Assembly: GCA_035542755.1 (NCBI GenBank)
Contig: DATKKU010000031.1
Coordinates: 1-35,268, forward strand
Reading direction: 5' to 3'
DNA from: RYN-425 sp035542755
Lineage (GTDB): Bacteria; Patescibacteriota; Saccharimonadia; Saccharimonadales; UBA10212
Length of the DNA: 35,268 bases
The number at the start of each line of letters is the position of its first letter. Within the stretch, counting starts at the first letter, position 1. The notes beneath the pieces were generated by a model. The model had not been told where the DNA came from. It did not search any database and saw only the letters and a program-made list of their open reading frames with translations. Below, in pieces: positions 1 to 6,153 of this stretch. The position numbers and the translations under genes were made by a program.

Positions 1-343
1 CCGTAATTCTGAGGTTCGTTGGCTTATGGATAGCCTCGACTCCCTTGAAGTTATATCGCCAAACGTTTAGTTTATCGTGGTCAACGGGCTTAGCTTCAAT
101 TCCGTATTCTTTTTGCAGAGGATGCTGTTTGCCTTGCTTGCGGAGAAGATCAAATTCTTTTTTTAATAATTCATCCACTGCAATGTTTAGAGTAAACCCA
201 GGCATGGAGGGCCGACTTATTTTTAGCCTTGCATCAAGCCAAAAACAACGCGGGCACTCAACAAATAAATCGATTTTGCTTCGACTGAGTTTATAAACTT
301 CTTTTTGACCGGGCTTATATGCCGGGGATCTCTCGTATGCCAC
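1..343 (-). CDS. PD-(D/E)XK nuclease-like protein, 3' end outside window
   Basis: This open frame runs off the left edge of the window, so only the N-terminal ~114 residues are seen. It starts at GTG 343; a TAG lies two codons upstream, so no longer start is possible in frame. The N-terminus contains YKLSRSKIDLFVECPRCFWL, followed by an Arg/Pro-rich segment and DELLKKEFDLLRKQGKQHPL. This matches, from memory, a family of small CPR proteins annotated as PD-(D/E)XK (Cas4/RecB-like) nucleases. The catalytic D/E-x-K residues would lie in the missing part, so nuclease activity cannot be confirmed here. The Cys pair in ECPRC could be part of a metal or Fe-S site. It begins 17 nt after the 29-residue micro-ORF and is probably cotranscribed with the heliorhodopsin-like gene. 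No Shine-Dalgarno sequence is visible. Confidence 0.7.
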   Translation of the reverse strand, partial: MAYERSPAYKPGQKEVYKLSRSKIDLFVECPRCFWLDARLKISRPSMPGFTLNIAVDELLKKEFDLLRKQGKQHPLQKEYGIEAKPVDHDKLNVWRYNFKGVEAIHKPTNLRIT

Positions 344-360
344 TATCTATATTCTATCAG

Positions 361-450
361 TCATACCTTTACAATAAGCCAAGTTAGCAACATCCAAAGT
401 AGTAGCAGGAAAATTATGCCGACCAGCAGGAGTTTTTGTTTTTTAGGCAT
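361..450 (-). CDS. 29-residue single-span membrane micro-protein
   Basis: A small ORF, MPKKQKLLLVGIIFLLLLWM followed by LLTWLIVKV, fills the gap between the heliorhodopsin-like gene and the nuclease-like gene. The ATG (450-448) comes one base after the TAA of the heliorhodopsin-like gene, and the TGA is at 363-361. The product has a Lys-rich N-terminus (K3, K4, K6) and then about 20 hydrophobic residues, as expected for one membrane helix with the N-terminus in the cytoplasm. I recognise no family. The position immediately after an integral membrane protein, the tight spacing that allows translational reinitiation, and the clean hydrophobic profile support a real gene. It could be an accessory subunit of the rhodopsin-like protein, but that is inference. 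Chance is possible for so short a frame. Confidence 0.5.
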   Translation of the reverse strand: MPKKQKLLLVGIIFLLLLWMLLTWLIVKV

Positions 451-451
451 T

Positions 452-1252
452 TTAGTGCAGAGTGCCGGCAAAGATTTGCCAGGCCAGTGCCGATTGAGCT
501 AGAAGACTTAAGATGATAAACATCCGCTCTCCAAAGATATAGTCTTCCCAGTGGCCAATTTTTTGCCGTTGAAAACCGTTGTTAATAATTATGCTGGCGA
601 AAAGCAGCAGCATAGTTATAAATACCCAGTAAATGTAAGCCGGTAGCGGGCTGCCGTAGACATGGGAACCCCAGAGGTAGATTACCAAGACTATCCAGGG
701 CAGCACCGCAGCCGCCAGTCCAAACCAATAGTTAAGCCAGTTGGTGGGCCTAACGACTTCAAGTAGTAGGCCCAGCAGCCCGGCCAGGGCGGTCGAACCG
801 GCAATTAGCAGCAGCGTTGATAGGTCAAATACCCCAACGACCATAGCTATGGCTATCATCATAAGACTGCCGGTGACTGAAAAACTAATCCAGCGCTGAC
901 GGTTGATACCTGCCTTTAGGTCGGCTTGATAAACCTTGCGGTAACGCGTCACCGCCAGCAGACAGCCAAGGGCGCTCACCAGCATAAAAGCCGCGACTAC
1001 GTAAGCCAGGTTAAGGTCAAAAATGCGGTGCGTGGCCGACGCCAGGACACTAGACGAAGAGACTCTGCTAGCCAACTGGTCCGTGGTCAGAAAACTAATT
1101 GTAATGGGGCGCAGGCCAGCGCTGGAGCTGCTTATAATAATAATGACCAGGGCCTGGATGGCTAGCAGGCCAGCGGCTATCAGGTTGAGCTGTTTTAGGT
1201 TTTTGTCTGAAAATTTTTTGCGTCGGCTGGCGATAGACTTGATTGAATTCAT
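452..1252 (-). CDS. Heliorhodopsin-like seven-helix protein lacking the retinal lysine
   Basis: 266 residues with about seven hydrophobic segments. The last helix reads GERMFIILSLLAQSALAW then QIFAGTLH, which matches the heliorhodopsin helix 7 pattern (SL-A-K-x-x-L-A-W-Q-x-F-x-G-T-L). Other matches to the family are YWFG...LPWI (helix 5, residues 175-187) and RW-x-x-x-S...SLM (helix 3, 120-131). The retinal-binding lysine of helix 7 is replaced by Gln253 (codon CAA). The counterion Glu of the RW-x-EYS motif is Ser123. By my alignment from memory to heliorhodopsin 48C12, the two pocket histidines (H23, H80) are Leu30 and Cys97. The protein should therefore not bind retinal covalently. Length and topology are otherwise normal, with no frameshift or truncation. 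A terminator separates it from upstream yggT, and two small genes follow closely. No retinal or carotenoid genes are in the window. Family assignment rests on remembered motifs. Confidence 0.82.
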   Translation of the reverse strand: MNSIKSIASRRKKFSDKNLKQLNLIAAGLLAIQALVIIIISSSSAGLRPITISFLTTDQLASRVSSSSVLASATHRIFDLNLAYVVAAFMLVSALGCLLAVTRYRKVYQADLKAGINRQRWISFSVTGSLMMIAIAMVVGVFDLSTLLLIAGSTALAGLLGLLLEVVRPTNWLNYWFGLAAAVLPWIVLVIYLWGSHVYGSPLPAYIYWVFITMLLLFASIIINNGFQRQKIGHWEDYIFGERMFIILSLLAQSALAWQIFAGTLH

Positions 1253-1333
1253 AGGATATTAGCGTTTTAGCCCCTTTTAAATACTGGTTATTATCCCTAG
1301 TTTACTTTAACGCGCGTCACTAATCCATCTAAA

Positions 1334-1361
1334 ACGCCCGCGTCGTGCACGGCGCGGGCGT
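1334..1361 (-). terminator. GC-rich hairpin after yggT
   Basis: A perfect 9-bp stem (ACGCCCGCG / CGCGGGCGT) with a 10-nt loop lies between yggT and the heliorhodopsin-like gene. On the minus strand the hairpin is followed by TTTTAG, a short U tract, so it fits an intrinsic terminator for yggT transcription. The plus-strand side has no T tract. It implies that the heliorhodopsin-like gene has its own promoter. Confidence 0.65.
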
Positions 1362-1383
1362 CCGTTATGAACCGTTACTAAAA

Positions 1384-1692
1384 CTAACGGCGCTTAGCTG
1401 TCCATCGGTCGGTCAGGCCAAGAGCCAGGAAAGCGGCTAGGGCGTACACCGCCATCGCAAAGATAGCGACATAGTCTACTACCCAGCCACGATTGACGAC
1501 ATTGTAGCTAGGAAACACTGCACGGAAAGGCTCCAGCAGCGTGGCGGTACTTGTGTAGCACCAGTGGACGAACGTAGCGTCCGGGTTACCGTTAAAGAAC
1601 CTTAGCGCAACCCTAAGCAGCAGCAGTAATTCTGCCGTAACCACAAAGAAATGCACCAGGCTTGCCACCCCCGTTCTGTGCGTAAATCGCAT
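1384..1692 (-). CDS. yggT: YggT-family membrane protein
   Basis: 102 residues. Hydrophobic segments lie at about residues 10-32 and 73-92, and between them is the family signature region RVALRFFNGNPDATF followed by LLEPFRAVFP, typical of YggT proteins. YggT proteins are small integral membrane proteins of poorly defined role, linked in various bacteria to division-site or osmotic functions. The start is well supported: AAAAGGAG ends 5 nt before ATG 1692, one of the clearer Shine-Dalgarno sequences in the window. The C-terminus ends in TAKRR, probably cytoplasmic. A hairpin terminator follows. The gene stands apart from the neighbouring operons, with a 196-bp structured spacer upstream. Confidence 0.8.
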   Translation of the reverse strand: MRFTHRTGVASLVHFFVVTAELLLLLRVALRFFNGNPDATFVHWCYTSTATLLEPFRAVFPSYNVVNRGWVVDYVAIFAMAVYALAAFLALGLTDRWTAKRR

Positions 1693-1781
1693 ACAGTCTC
1701 CTTTTAGTTAATAAGCTAATGATATTCCGCCTAAAGCAAACATTCAAGCAGTTGTCCACATCCAGCTTAGGTCATGATTTC

Positions 1782-1868
1782 GGCTTTGCGCACTTTAGGA
1801 ACAAAAGTGCTTTCAGCCTTCACATGCCCTTACGCTCAACCCCACGACTTATCCCTCAAGTCGTGGGG
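1782..1868. repeat. Two adjacent palindromes in the yggT / metallopeptidase spacer
   Basis: The 196-bp spacer 1693-1888 holds two hairpins. The first (about 1782-1819) pairs GCACTTT with AAAGTGC, with an outer GGCT/AGCC pair. The second (1840-1868) is a perfect 11-bp stem, CCCCACGACTT / AAGTCGTGGGG, with a 7-nt loop. Neither is followed by a clear T tract. The second resembles the subterminal hairpins at IS200/IS605-type ends, and the whole could be an IS relic, a structured RNA (transcribed from either strand) or a weak bidirectional terminator. No transposase is present. The rest of the spacer shows nothing I recognise. Confidence 0.5.
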
Positions 1869-1888
1869 ACCCCTTTCTAGCTTCTTGA

Positions 1889-2302
1889 CTACGAGTTTTT
1901 GGTGTCTAGTTCGTGGATGCGCTTGTGGCCAAGCCCGTAGTAGTGGGCGACTTCGTGCCAAACGGTGTGGCCAACTCGCTTTTTTAAATCACTAAGGTCG
2001 CGGCTTGACGCCACGAGCGGATTTTTAAAAATAGTTATCTTATCGGGCAGCAGCTTAGTTGAGCCGTTGCGCTGCGGCAGCGGCACCCCTTCGTATAAAC
2101 CAAGCAGAGTTTGGTCGCAGTGCAATTTAAGATTAATTCTCTGCTGCGGCGAGGGGTCGTCCTCAATTATAAAAGCTACGTTATCCAGCCGGCTTTGATA
2201 AAGCTTGGGGATTTTATCAATTGCCTCGCCCACTATGTCTTCAAATTGTTTATCGCTAACCTCAACCACTAGACTATTTATTTCAAGTTGTCTCGGCCCC
2301 AT
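1889..2302 (-). CDS. Small zincin-like metallopeptidase (PF06262 type)
   Basis: Up to 137 residues. It contains the zinc protease motif HTVWHEVAHYYGL (HExxH), followed by KRIHEL with a third candidate ligand. It also has the family's middle segment LLGLYEGVPLPQR and LPDKITIFKNPL. This matches small metallopeptidases annotated as 'metallopeptidase family protein' (formerly DUF1025) in many bacteria; substrates are unknown. Two starts are possible. ATG 2302 overlaps the end of the FMN reductase gene by 25 nt. GTG 2269 starts 8 nt after that gene's stop and gives 126 residues. The family core begins at VSDKQFEDIV, so either fits. It is the last gene of the msrA-reductase operon. No signal peptide, so probably cytoplasmic. 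Confidence 0.8.
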   Translation of the reverse strand: MGPRQLEINSLVVEVSDKQFEDIVGEAIDKIPKLYQSRLDNVAFIIEDDPSPQQRINLKLHCDQTLLGLYEGVPLPQRNGSTKLLPDKITIFKNPLVASSRDLSDLKKRVGHTVWHEVAHYYGLGHKRIHELDTKNS

Positions 2303-2844
2303 TTTAGGGCGCGGGCCATCCAGATTAATTCCTTGTAAGCAGAGTCTAGGTTCTTCTCATAGCGTTCCTGGTTTTCAGCTTTTAACTGACCGTTTTCATC
2401 AAACATATCCTGAACTCTTGGAAAATATACGCTGGTAAAAGTTACAGCTAGGCCCATCTCGCGCACCGTACCAACCAGTGCCTCTACCGCCCTTACCCCG
2501 CCCCAGCCACCGTTGCTGGCGCCGGCTATCGCCACTGGCTTATGGACGTAGTTAGATAGTTCGCTGTCCAGCATACGCTTTAAGCTACCCGGAAAGCTGT
2601 GATTATATTCCGGTGTGACTATAAAAAAGCCGTCGGCCCAGGCGGTTATTTCGGTATAGCGCGGGTCTTTGCCCTCTGGGTCGTTGCCGTCGCCAGGAAA
2701 ATTAAAATCGTTAGGGTCAACGAACTTTAGCTCCAGCTCGGGCAGGCGCTTGCCAAACTCAAAGACGTACTGGGCGGCTTTGATGGATTCGCGCTTGGCA
2801 CGCTTAGTGCCAGCCAGCACCGCAATATTTAACTTTTGATCCAT
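2278..2844 (-). CDS. NADPH-dependent FMN reductase-like flavoprotein
   Basis: 188 residues from ATG 2844. The fold is flavodoxin-like: an N-terminal strand and phosphate loop (NIAVLAGTKRAKRES), the segment ADGFFIVTPEYNHSFPGSLK characteristic of NADPH-dependent FMN reductases (PEYN-S-PG-LK), and KPVAIAGASNGGWGGVRA. Such enzymes reduce FMN, quinones or azo dyes with NAD(P)H. The frame is open upstream to 2883, but ATG 2844 places the Rossmann-like strand at the right distance. It overlaps the TAA of the 39-residue ORF (TAATG), so translation is probably coupled. A GGAGG inside the 33-bp repeat lies 10 nt before the ATG and may act as its ribosome binding site. Next to msrA it suggests a redox-repair operon (inference). 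Confidence 0.85.
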   Translation of the reverse strand: MDQKLNIAVLAGTKRAKRESIKAAQYVFEFGKRLPELELKFVDPNDFNFPGDGNDPEGKDPRYTEITAWADGFFIVTPEYNHSFPGSLKRMLDSELSNYVHKPVAIAGASNGGWGGVRAVEALVGTVREMGLAVTFTSVYFPRVQDMFDENGQLKAENQERYEKNLDSAYKELIWMARALKWGRDNLK

Positions 2845-2963
2845 TATTTGCCAGCCTCCACCGGGGCGTACGGGATGTGACACATATCAAACCATGAGAC
2901 ACCCGACATCGCGGGTTTCTCATCGCGCAGGCAAAATGGAATACATTTTGTCTGGCTACTCAT
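2844..2963 (-). CDS. 39-residue coupled small ORF carrying a copy of the MsrA C-terminal tail
   Basis: The ORF begins at ATG 2963, which overlaps the msrA stop as ATGA. It ends with a TAA that overlaps the reductase ATG as TAATG. It is therefore coupled at both ends, which is hard to explain for a random frame. The product starts MSSQTKCIPFCLRDEKPAMS, continues GVSWFD, and ends MCHIPYAPVEAGK. The 11 residues MCHIPYAPVEA are identical to the MsrA C-terminal tail and are encoded by an exact 33-bp repeat. It has three cysteines (C7, C11 and the one in MCHIP). I recognise no family. It may be a small redox partner or a remnant of a duplication event. No signal peptide or membrane segment. Confidence 0.5.
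   Translation of the reverse strand: MSSQTKCIPFCLRDEKPAMSGVSWFDMCHIPYAPVEAGK
2853..2885. repeat. 33-bp direct repeat, copy B
   Basis: Perfect copy of the sequence at 2972-3004 (begins AGCCTCCACCGGGGCGTACG on the plus strand), 119 bp away. Here it encodes the C-terminal residues of the 39-residue ORF and contains the GGAGG that precedes the reductase start. Confidence 0.95.
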
Positions 2964-3541
2964 CCCGATGTAGCCTCCACCGGGGCGTACGGGATGTGAC
3001 ACATGCCGATACCGGTTTTTTGAGTAAATTTTTGATGTTCTTCTTCGGCCGGCCAAAAGGTTCCAGCCTTCTCAACGGTGGTTACGACTTTGGCGTCGGT
3101 TCTATACTTGTTATATTCGTCTATCATTTTCTGAGCGGCTTTTTTCTGAGCCTCGTCCAGGTAAAATATAGCCGAACGATACTCGTCCCCGACATCTGGA
3201 CCCTGGCGATTTAGCTGTGTTGGGTCATGCATCCGAAAGAACTGCATGAGTAAAGTATCATAACTCACTTTGGCTGGATCAAAAGTAATCTTTACGGCTT
3301 CGGCGTGCCCGGTTTTTCGGCTAGCAACGTCCCAATAGGTAGGGTCATCTTTATGCCCGCCGATGTAGCCGACCTCAGTCTCAACTACTCCCGGTACTTC
3401 ATCAAAATAAAACTGAACTCCCCAAAAACACCCGGCAGCAAATATCGCGATACCACGGGCCGCCCTACCCTGCCCAGCGGGCAAGCCGCTGGCCCCGGCA
3501 GGCTTTTGGCGCATTGCGGCGTCAGAAGCTCCAGTGCTCAT
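2960..3541 (-). CDS. msrA: Peptide methionine sulfoxide reductase A
   Basis: 193 residues. MsrA reduces the S-epimer of methionine sulfoxide in proteins. The catalytic motif GCFWG is at about residues 37-41. It is followed by EVGYIGGHK, GHAEAVKITFDP, FFRMHDPTQLNRQGPDVG and QYRS-type DEYRSAIFY, all standard MsrA landmarks. The C-terminus has FWPAEEEHQKF and the tail MCHIPYAP with the resolving cysteine. The first ~30 residues (Ala/Gly-rich) are not part of the conserved core; ATG 3541 has AGAGG about 10 nt upstream, but an internal start is possible. The stop overlaps the next ATG (ATGA). The coding sequence of its tail is duplicated in the following small ORF. Confidence 0.95.
   Translation of the reverse strand: MSTGASDAAMRQKPAGASGLPAGQGRAARGIAIFAAGCFWGVQFYFDEVPGVVETEVGYIGGHKDDPTYWDVASRKTGHAEAVKITFDPAKVSYDTLLMQFFRMHDPTQLNRQGPDVGDEYRSAIFYLDEAQKKAAQKMIDEYNKYRTDAKVVTTVEKAGTFWPAEEEHQKFTQKTGIGMCHIPYAPVEATSG
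2972..3004. repeat. 33-bp direct repeat, copy A
   Basis: Perfect copy of 2853-2885. Here it encodes the C-terminal MCHIPYAPVEA of MsrA, including the resolving-cysteine region. The 86 bp between the copies contain an imperfect 10-bp hairpin (GAGACACCCG / CGGGTTTCTC, one mismatch) at about 2895-2920. Confidence 0.95.
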
Positions 3542-3621
3542 TCAAAGTACCTCTTTGTACATTTCTCTGCGCCTTCGCTTCTTCCTTGCACTGCATCCAA
3601 CCCCGGTGTCGCTAAATTGAC

Positions 3622-4062
3622 TCATAGTTTTATTTTACCTAAATCTCCGTTAAGGACCACCGCCGTTAGGGCTTCTTCCCAGTAGTTGCTGCTTTTATCA
3701 ACGGCGTTGAGTATAAATACCGGCTTGCCAAGATAGGCCGCCAGCCCCCACTCCATCAGCCCGTTTGGCCCAAGATATTTGGGCTGAGCCGGCTTATCAT
3801 CATTAACAAGAAGTATGGCGTCGCCTTTGGCGATTTCGTCAAAGTGGGCCCGCATTTTACTAATTTTTATAGGCACGTCCTTTGGATCATTGTGCCAAGT
3901 TTTTACTTTATCAATGTCGTAATCGCCGCTTTGCTTCATTTTTTCAGCTGTAGCCGGTACCACAACTTTGTAGCCCCTTGCCCTCAGTTCATCGGCGACT
4001 TCATTGCAGTGTTTATAAAACGAGCCGCTAGAACAGATTACAATCGTCTTTTTATCTGCCAT
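3622..4062 (-). CDS. Nucleoside 2-deoxyribosyltransferase-like protein
   Basis: 146 residues, soluble. The N-terminal strand and loop TIVICSSGSFYKH, the mid-region HFDEIAKGDAILLVNDD, and the segment YLGPNGLMEWGLAAYLGKPVFIL match the nucleoside deoxyribosyltransferase-like / DprA-like Rossmann family common in CPR genomes. In such enzymes the Glu of the GxxxxxExG-type segment (here LMEWG) is the nucleophile, and the Asp pair lies after the DAILL strand. A role in nucleotide or base salvage is inferred; substrate unknown. It starts one base after the lysK stop, so it is almost certainly cotranscribed and coupled with lysK. An 80-bp gap with no clear terminator separates it from msrA. Confidence 0.65.
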   Translation of the reverse strand: MADKKTIVICSSGSFYKHCNEVADELRARGYKVVVPATAEKMKQSGDYDIDKVKTWHNDPKDVPIKISKMRAHFDEIAKGDAILLVNDDKPAQPKYLGPNGLMEWGLAAYLGKPVFILNAVDKSSNYWEEALTAVVLNGDLGKIKL

Positions 4063-4063
4063 C

Positions 4064-5593
4064 TCACTGCTCGAATCTGAGGCGTTTGATTAGCCAATCT
4101 CGCGGCAAGATTGATAAGAACCAGCCGGCCCGCGGGCCACTGTCTTTATCAATAAGCGCCCGGTACAAAGGCTTAAAAACCTGCTCCGGTTTTAAGTCCA
4201 TACTCTCTTTAATGGCGTAGACGGCCTTATGAAACCACTCACCATCGGCATCAGCCGGCGCATTAACTATTTCGTCGGCTAGTTTGGCTAGATAGGCCTT
4301 TTCTTCATCACTAAATTTACTGGCGTCAACTTTATCGGCCAGTTCAAACTTAACATCTTCCGGCGCCCATTTGTCCAGCCACTGCTCAATAAACTTTAGT
4401 TCGTCCTTAATGATTTGGATGTTTTGGTCAATTTCGTATTTCGGGTAAGTTCGTCTGATTATGTCTATTGTTTTATCGGGGTCTTTGAGTGCCGCCTGAT
4501 AGCTAGCTGCCAGATGCGAAAATGGCACTCGGCTAATTACCGGCTCCAGGTTGTGCCGGCAAAGAAATATCAGCTGTTCCTCGTCGGGCGTTTTAGAAGT
4601 CTTGTTTAGCAGCTCGGCAAACTCGTCTATTAGCTGAGCTACACCGTGAACTGGGTCAAAAAACAGCAGCTTATCGGGAGACGAACGCAAAATAAAATAG
4701 CGAGCGACTTCTGGAGGCAGGACCGACACCACTTCACTCATCAAAATTCCGTTGCCTTTGCTGGCGCTCATTTTTTTGGTGTCGCCGGCCCGATTTACAA
4801 AATTATAGGGCACCGGAATTGGTGGGCTGGCTTTGAACACTTTTTCCATAAGCGCCGCTCCGGTGTCGTAGCTGCCGCCTTTGGTGGAGTGGTCCCTGCC
4901 CGAAGGCTCCACGCGAACGCCCAGCAGCCACCAGCGGGCCGGCCAGTCCAGCCGCCAGTTAAGTTTAACCTTGCCCTGCTTATAGCTGGTGGTTTGCTCG
5001 GTATCATCGGCACCTAAATATGTAAGTTCCTTAGCGGCGGTATTGATGGATACAAACCGGCGGTTTTTTAGATAGCCGTCTTCGTTGACCTGAATCGGTG
5101 CCCAGTCTTTTTCTAGTTTACGGCCCGATACTTCTTCTAAGACTTTGCGGACCTCCGGCAAATTTTCCAGAGTCTTTTCTATGGCCGTAACAAAAAAATC
5201 GCTTCTATATTTTTCGTGACTCCTGATAACGTCTATTTCTATGCCCAGCTTGGCAACACTGTCTAAAAAGTCCTGCAGCGCATAGTCGGCGTAAGAACGG
5301 TCCGAGCCATCTGGCGCTGGCATATCGCACAGTGGTTTGCCCAGGTACTGCTCGTAGTCGGCCGGGACTCCGGCCGGGACTTTTCTAAAACCGTCCAGGT
5401 CATCCACAAAGTGCACGTGACGAGCACTACGGTCTTTTTGTTCTAGCGCCAGCTTAATAGCATCGCAGGTAATAATTTCGCGAAGATAACCCATGTGGTA
5501 ACCACCGGACGGCGAAATGCCGGACTCAACGATTACTTCGCCTTCCGGGAACCGGTCAATAACCTCTTTCACAACCTCGTTAAGCCACTGCAT
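4064..5593 (-). CDS. lysK: Class I lysyl-tRNA synthetase
   Basis: 509 residues. This is the archaeal/spirochaete-type class I enzyme, not the usual class II LysS. The HIGH-like motif is SPSGGYHMGYLREI (H33-M-G-Y), and the KMSKS motif is KKMSASKGN (274-278). Between them are VEPSGRDHSTKGGSYDTG and NRRFVSINTAAKEL, characteristic of class I LysRS. The length is close to the family norm (about 500-530). It charges tRNA-Lys with lysine in the cytoplasm. Class I LysRS is widespread in CPR bacteria and supports the taxonomic call. It lies between greA (43-nt gap) and the deoxyribosyltransferase-like gene (1-nt gap). It ends in TGA, evidence that UGA is a stop codon in this organism. Confidence 0.95.
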   Translation of the reverse strand: MQWLNEVVKEVIDRFPEGEVIVESGISPSGGYHMGYLREIITCDAIKLALEQKDRSARHVHFVDDLDGFRKVPAGVPADYEQYLGKPLCDMPAPDGSDRSYADYALQDFLDSVAKLGIEIDVIRSHEKYRSDFFVTAIEKTLENLPEVRKVLEEVSGRKLEKDWAPIQVNEDGYLKNRRFVSINTAAKELTYLGADDTEQTTSYKQGKVKLNWRLDWPARWWLLGVRVEPSGRDHSTKGGSYDTGAALMEKVFKASPPIPVPYNFVNRAGDTKKMSASKGNGILMSEVVSVLPPEVARYFILRSSPDKLLFFDPVHGVAQLIDEFAELLNKTSKTPDEEQLIFLCRHNLEPVISRVPFSHLAASYQAALKDPDKTIDIIRRTYPKYEIDQNIQIIKDELKFIEQWLDKWAPEDVKFELADKVDASKFSDEEKAYLAKLADEIVNAPADADGEWFHKAVYAIKESMDLKPEQVFKPLYRALIDKDSGPRAGWFLSILPRDWLIKRLRFEQ

Positions 5594-5636
5594 GACTACA
5601 TTTTACCTTTTTCAAACCTGATTGTTAGAGTAAAAA

Positions 5637-6080
5637 TTAGGAGATAGAGATTATCTTGTAGCTGACGCCTTTGAGTTCTATCTTGTCGCCGACTTTTTTG
5701 CCAAGCAAGGACTTACCAATTGGAGATTCGTCACTGACTTTACCATTCAGCGGATCAGCTTCCATGGTGCCAACGACTTGAAACTGCAGAGTTTTGCCAT
5801 CTTTGAGTTTGACAATGGAGCCCAGGCGGACCTCGCCATTGCTTTTGGGTTTCTTGATAATCTGCACATTTTGCAGGATGTGTTCCAGCTCGCCAATGCG
5901 GTTTTCTAACCTGTCCTGCTCCTCGCGAGCACTCTGGTATTCAGCGTTTTCGCTCAAGTCGCCCAGTTCGCGGGCCTGCTTAATCCGACCAGCCACATCG
6001 GGTCGCTGGGCAATAAGGCCTTTGAGCTCGTTATCAAGCTCGTCTACGCCTTCGCGGGTTAAGTTAAATAATTTTTTCAT
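5637..6080 (-). CDS. greA: Transcription elongation factor GreA
   Basis: 147 residues, slightly short of the usual ~158. The N-terminal coiled coil contains LTREGVDELDNELKGL and ARELGDLSENAEYQSAREEQ; the acidic D/E residues at its tip (the DLSENAEY segment) promote RNA cleavage by stalled RNA polymerase. The C-terminal FKBP-like domain has DGKTLQFQVVGTMEADP, SDESPIGKSLLGKKVGD and a final strand. It rescues backtracked polymerase. AGGAGG lies 10 nt before ATG 6080, supporting the start. It sits between proS and lysK on the minus strand; the 73-nt gap to proS has no strong terminator. Confidence 0.96.
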   Translation of the reverse strand: MKKLFNLTREGVDELDNELKGLIAQRPDVAGRIKQARELGDLSENAEYQSAREEQDRLENRIGELEHILQNVQIIKKPKSNGEVRLGSIVKLKDGKTLQFQVVGTMEADPLNGKVSDESPIGKSLLGKKVGDKIELKGVSYKIISIS

Positions 6081-6153
6081 CGTTCTTTAGCCTCCTGGGC
6101 TTACAAGCAGCCCTGGTTTGGTTTCTCCGAAGCCAATTTAAGGTTTCCGTAGA

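Noticed and set aside
45..296. Plus-strand ORF of 83 codons
   Set aside because: Shadow of the minus-strand PD-(D/E)XK-like frame, which has coherent protein-like composition and family-like motifs.
1840..1868. Intact IS200/IS605 element
   Set aside because: Only a hairpin resembling an element end is present; no tnpA or tnpB coding sequence flanks it.
1774..1995. Plus-strand ORF across the palindromes
   Set aside because: It runs through hairpins and into the metallopeptidase gene on the other strand, with no recognisable protein features.
3542..3621. Gap between msrA and the deoxyribosyltransferase-like gene
   Set aside because: Only short weak inverted repeats (GTAC/GTAC, CAAAG/CTTTG); no supported terminator or promoter.
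2960..5593. UGA recoding (Gracilibacteria-like code)
   Set aside because: TGA ends lysK and msrA at family-normal lengths, and coding frames contain no in-frame TGA, so the standard bacterial code applies.
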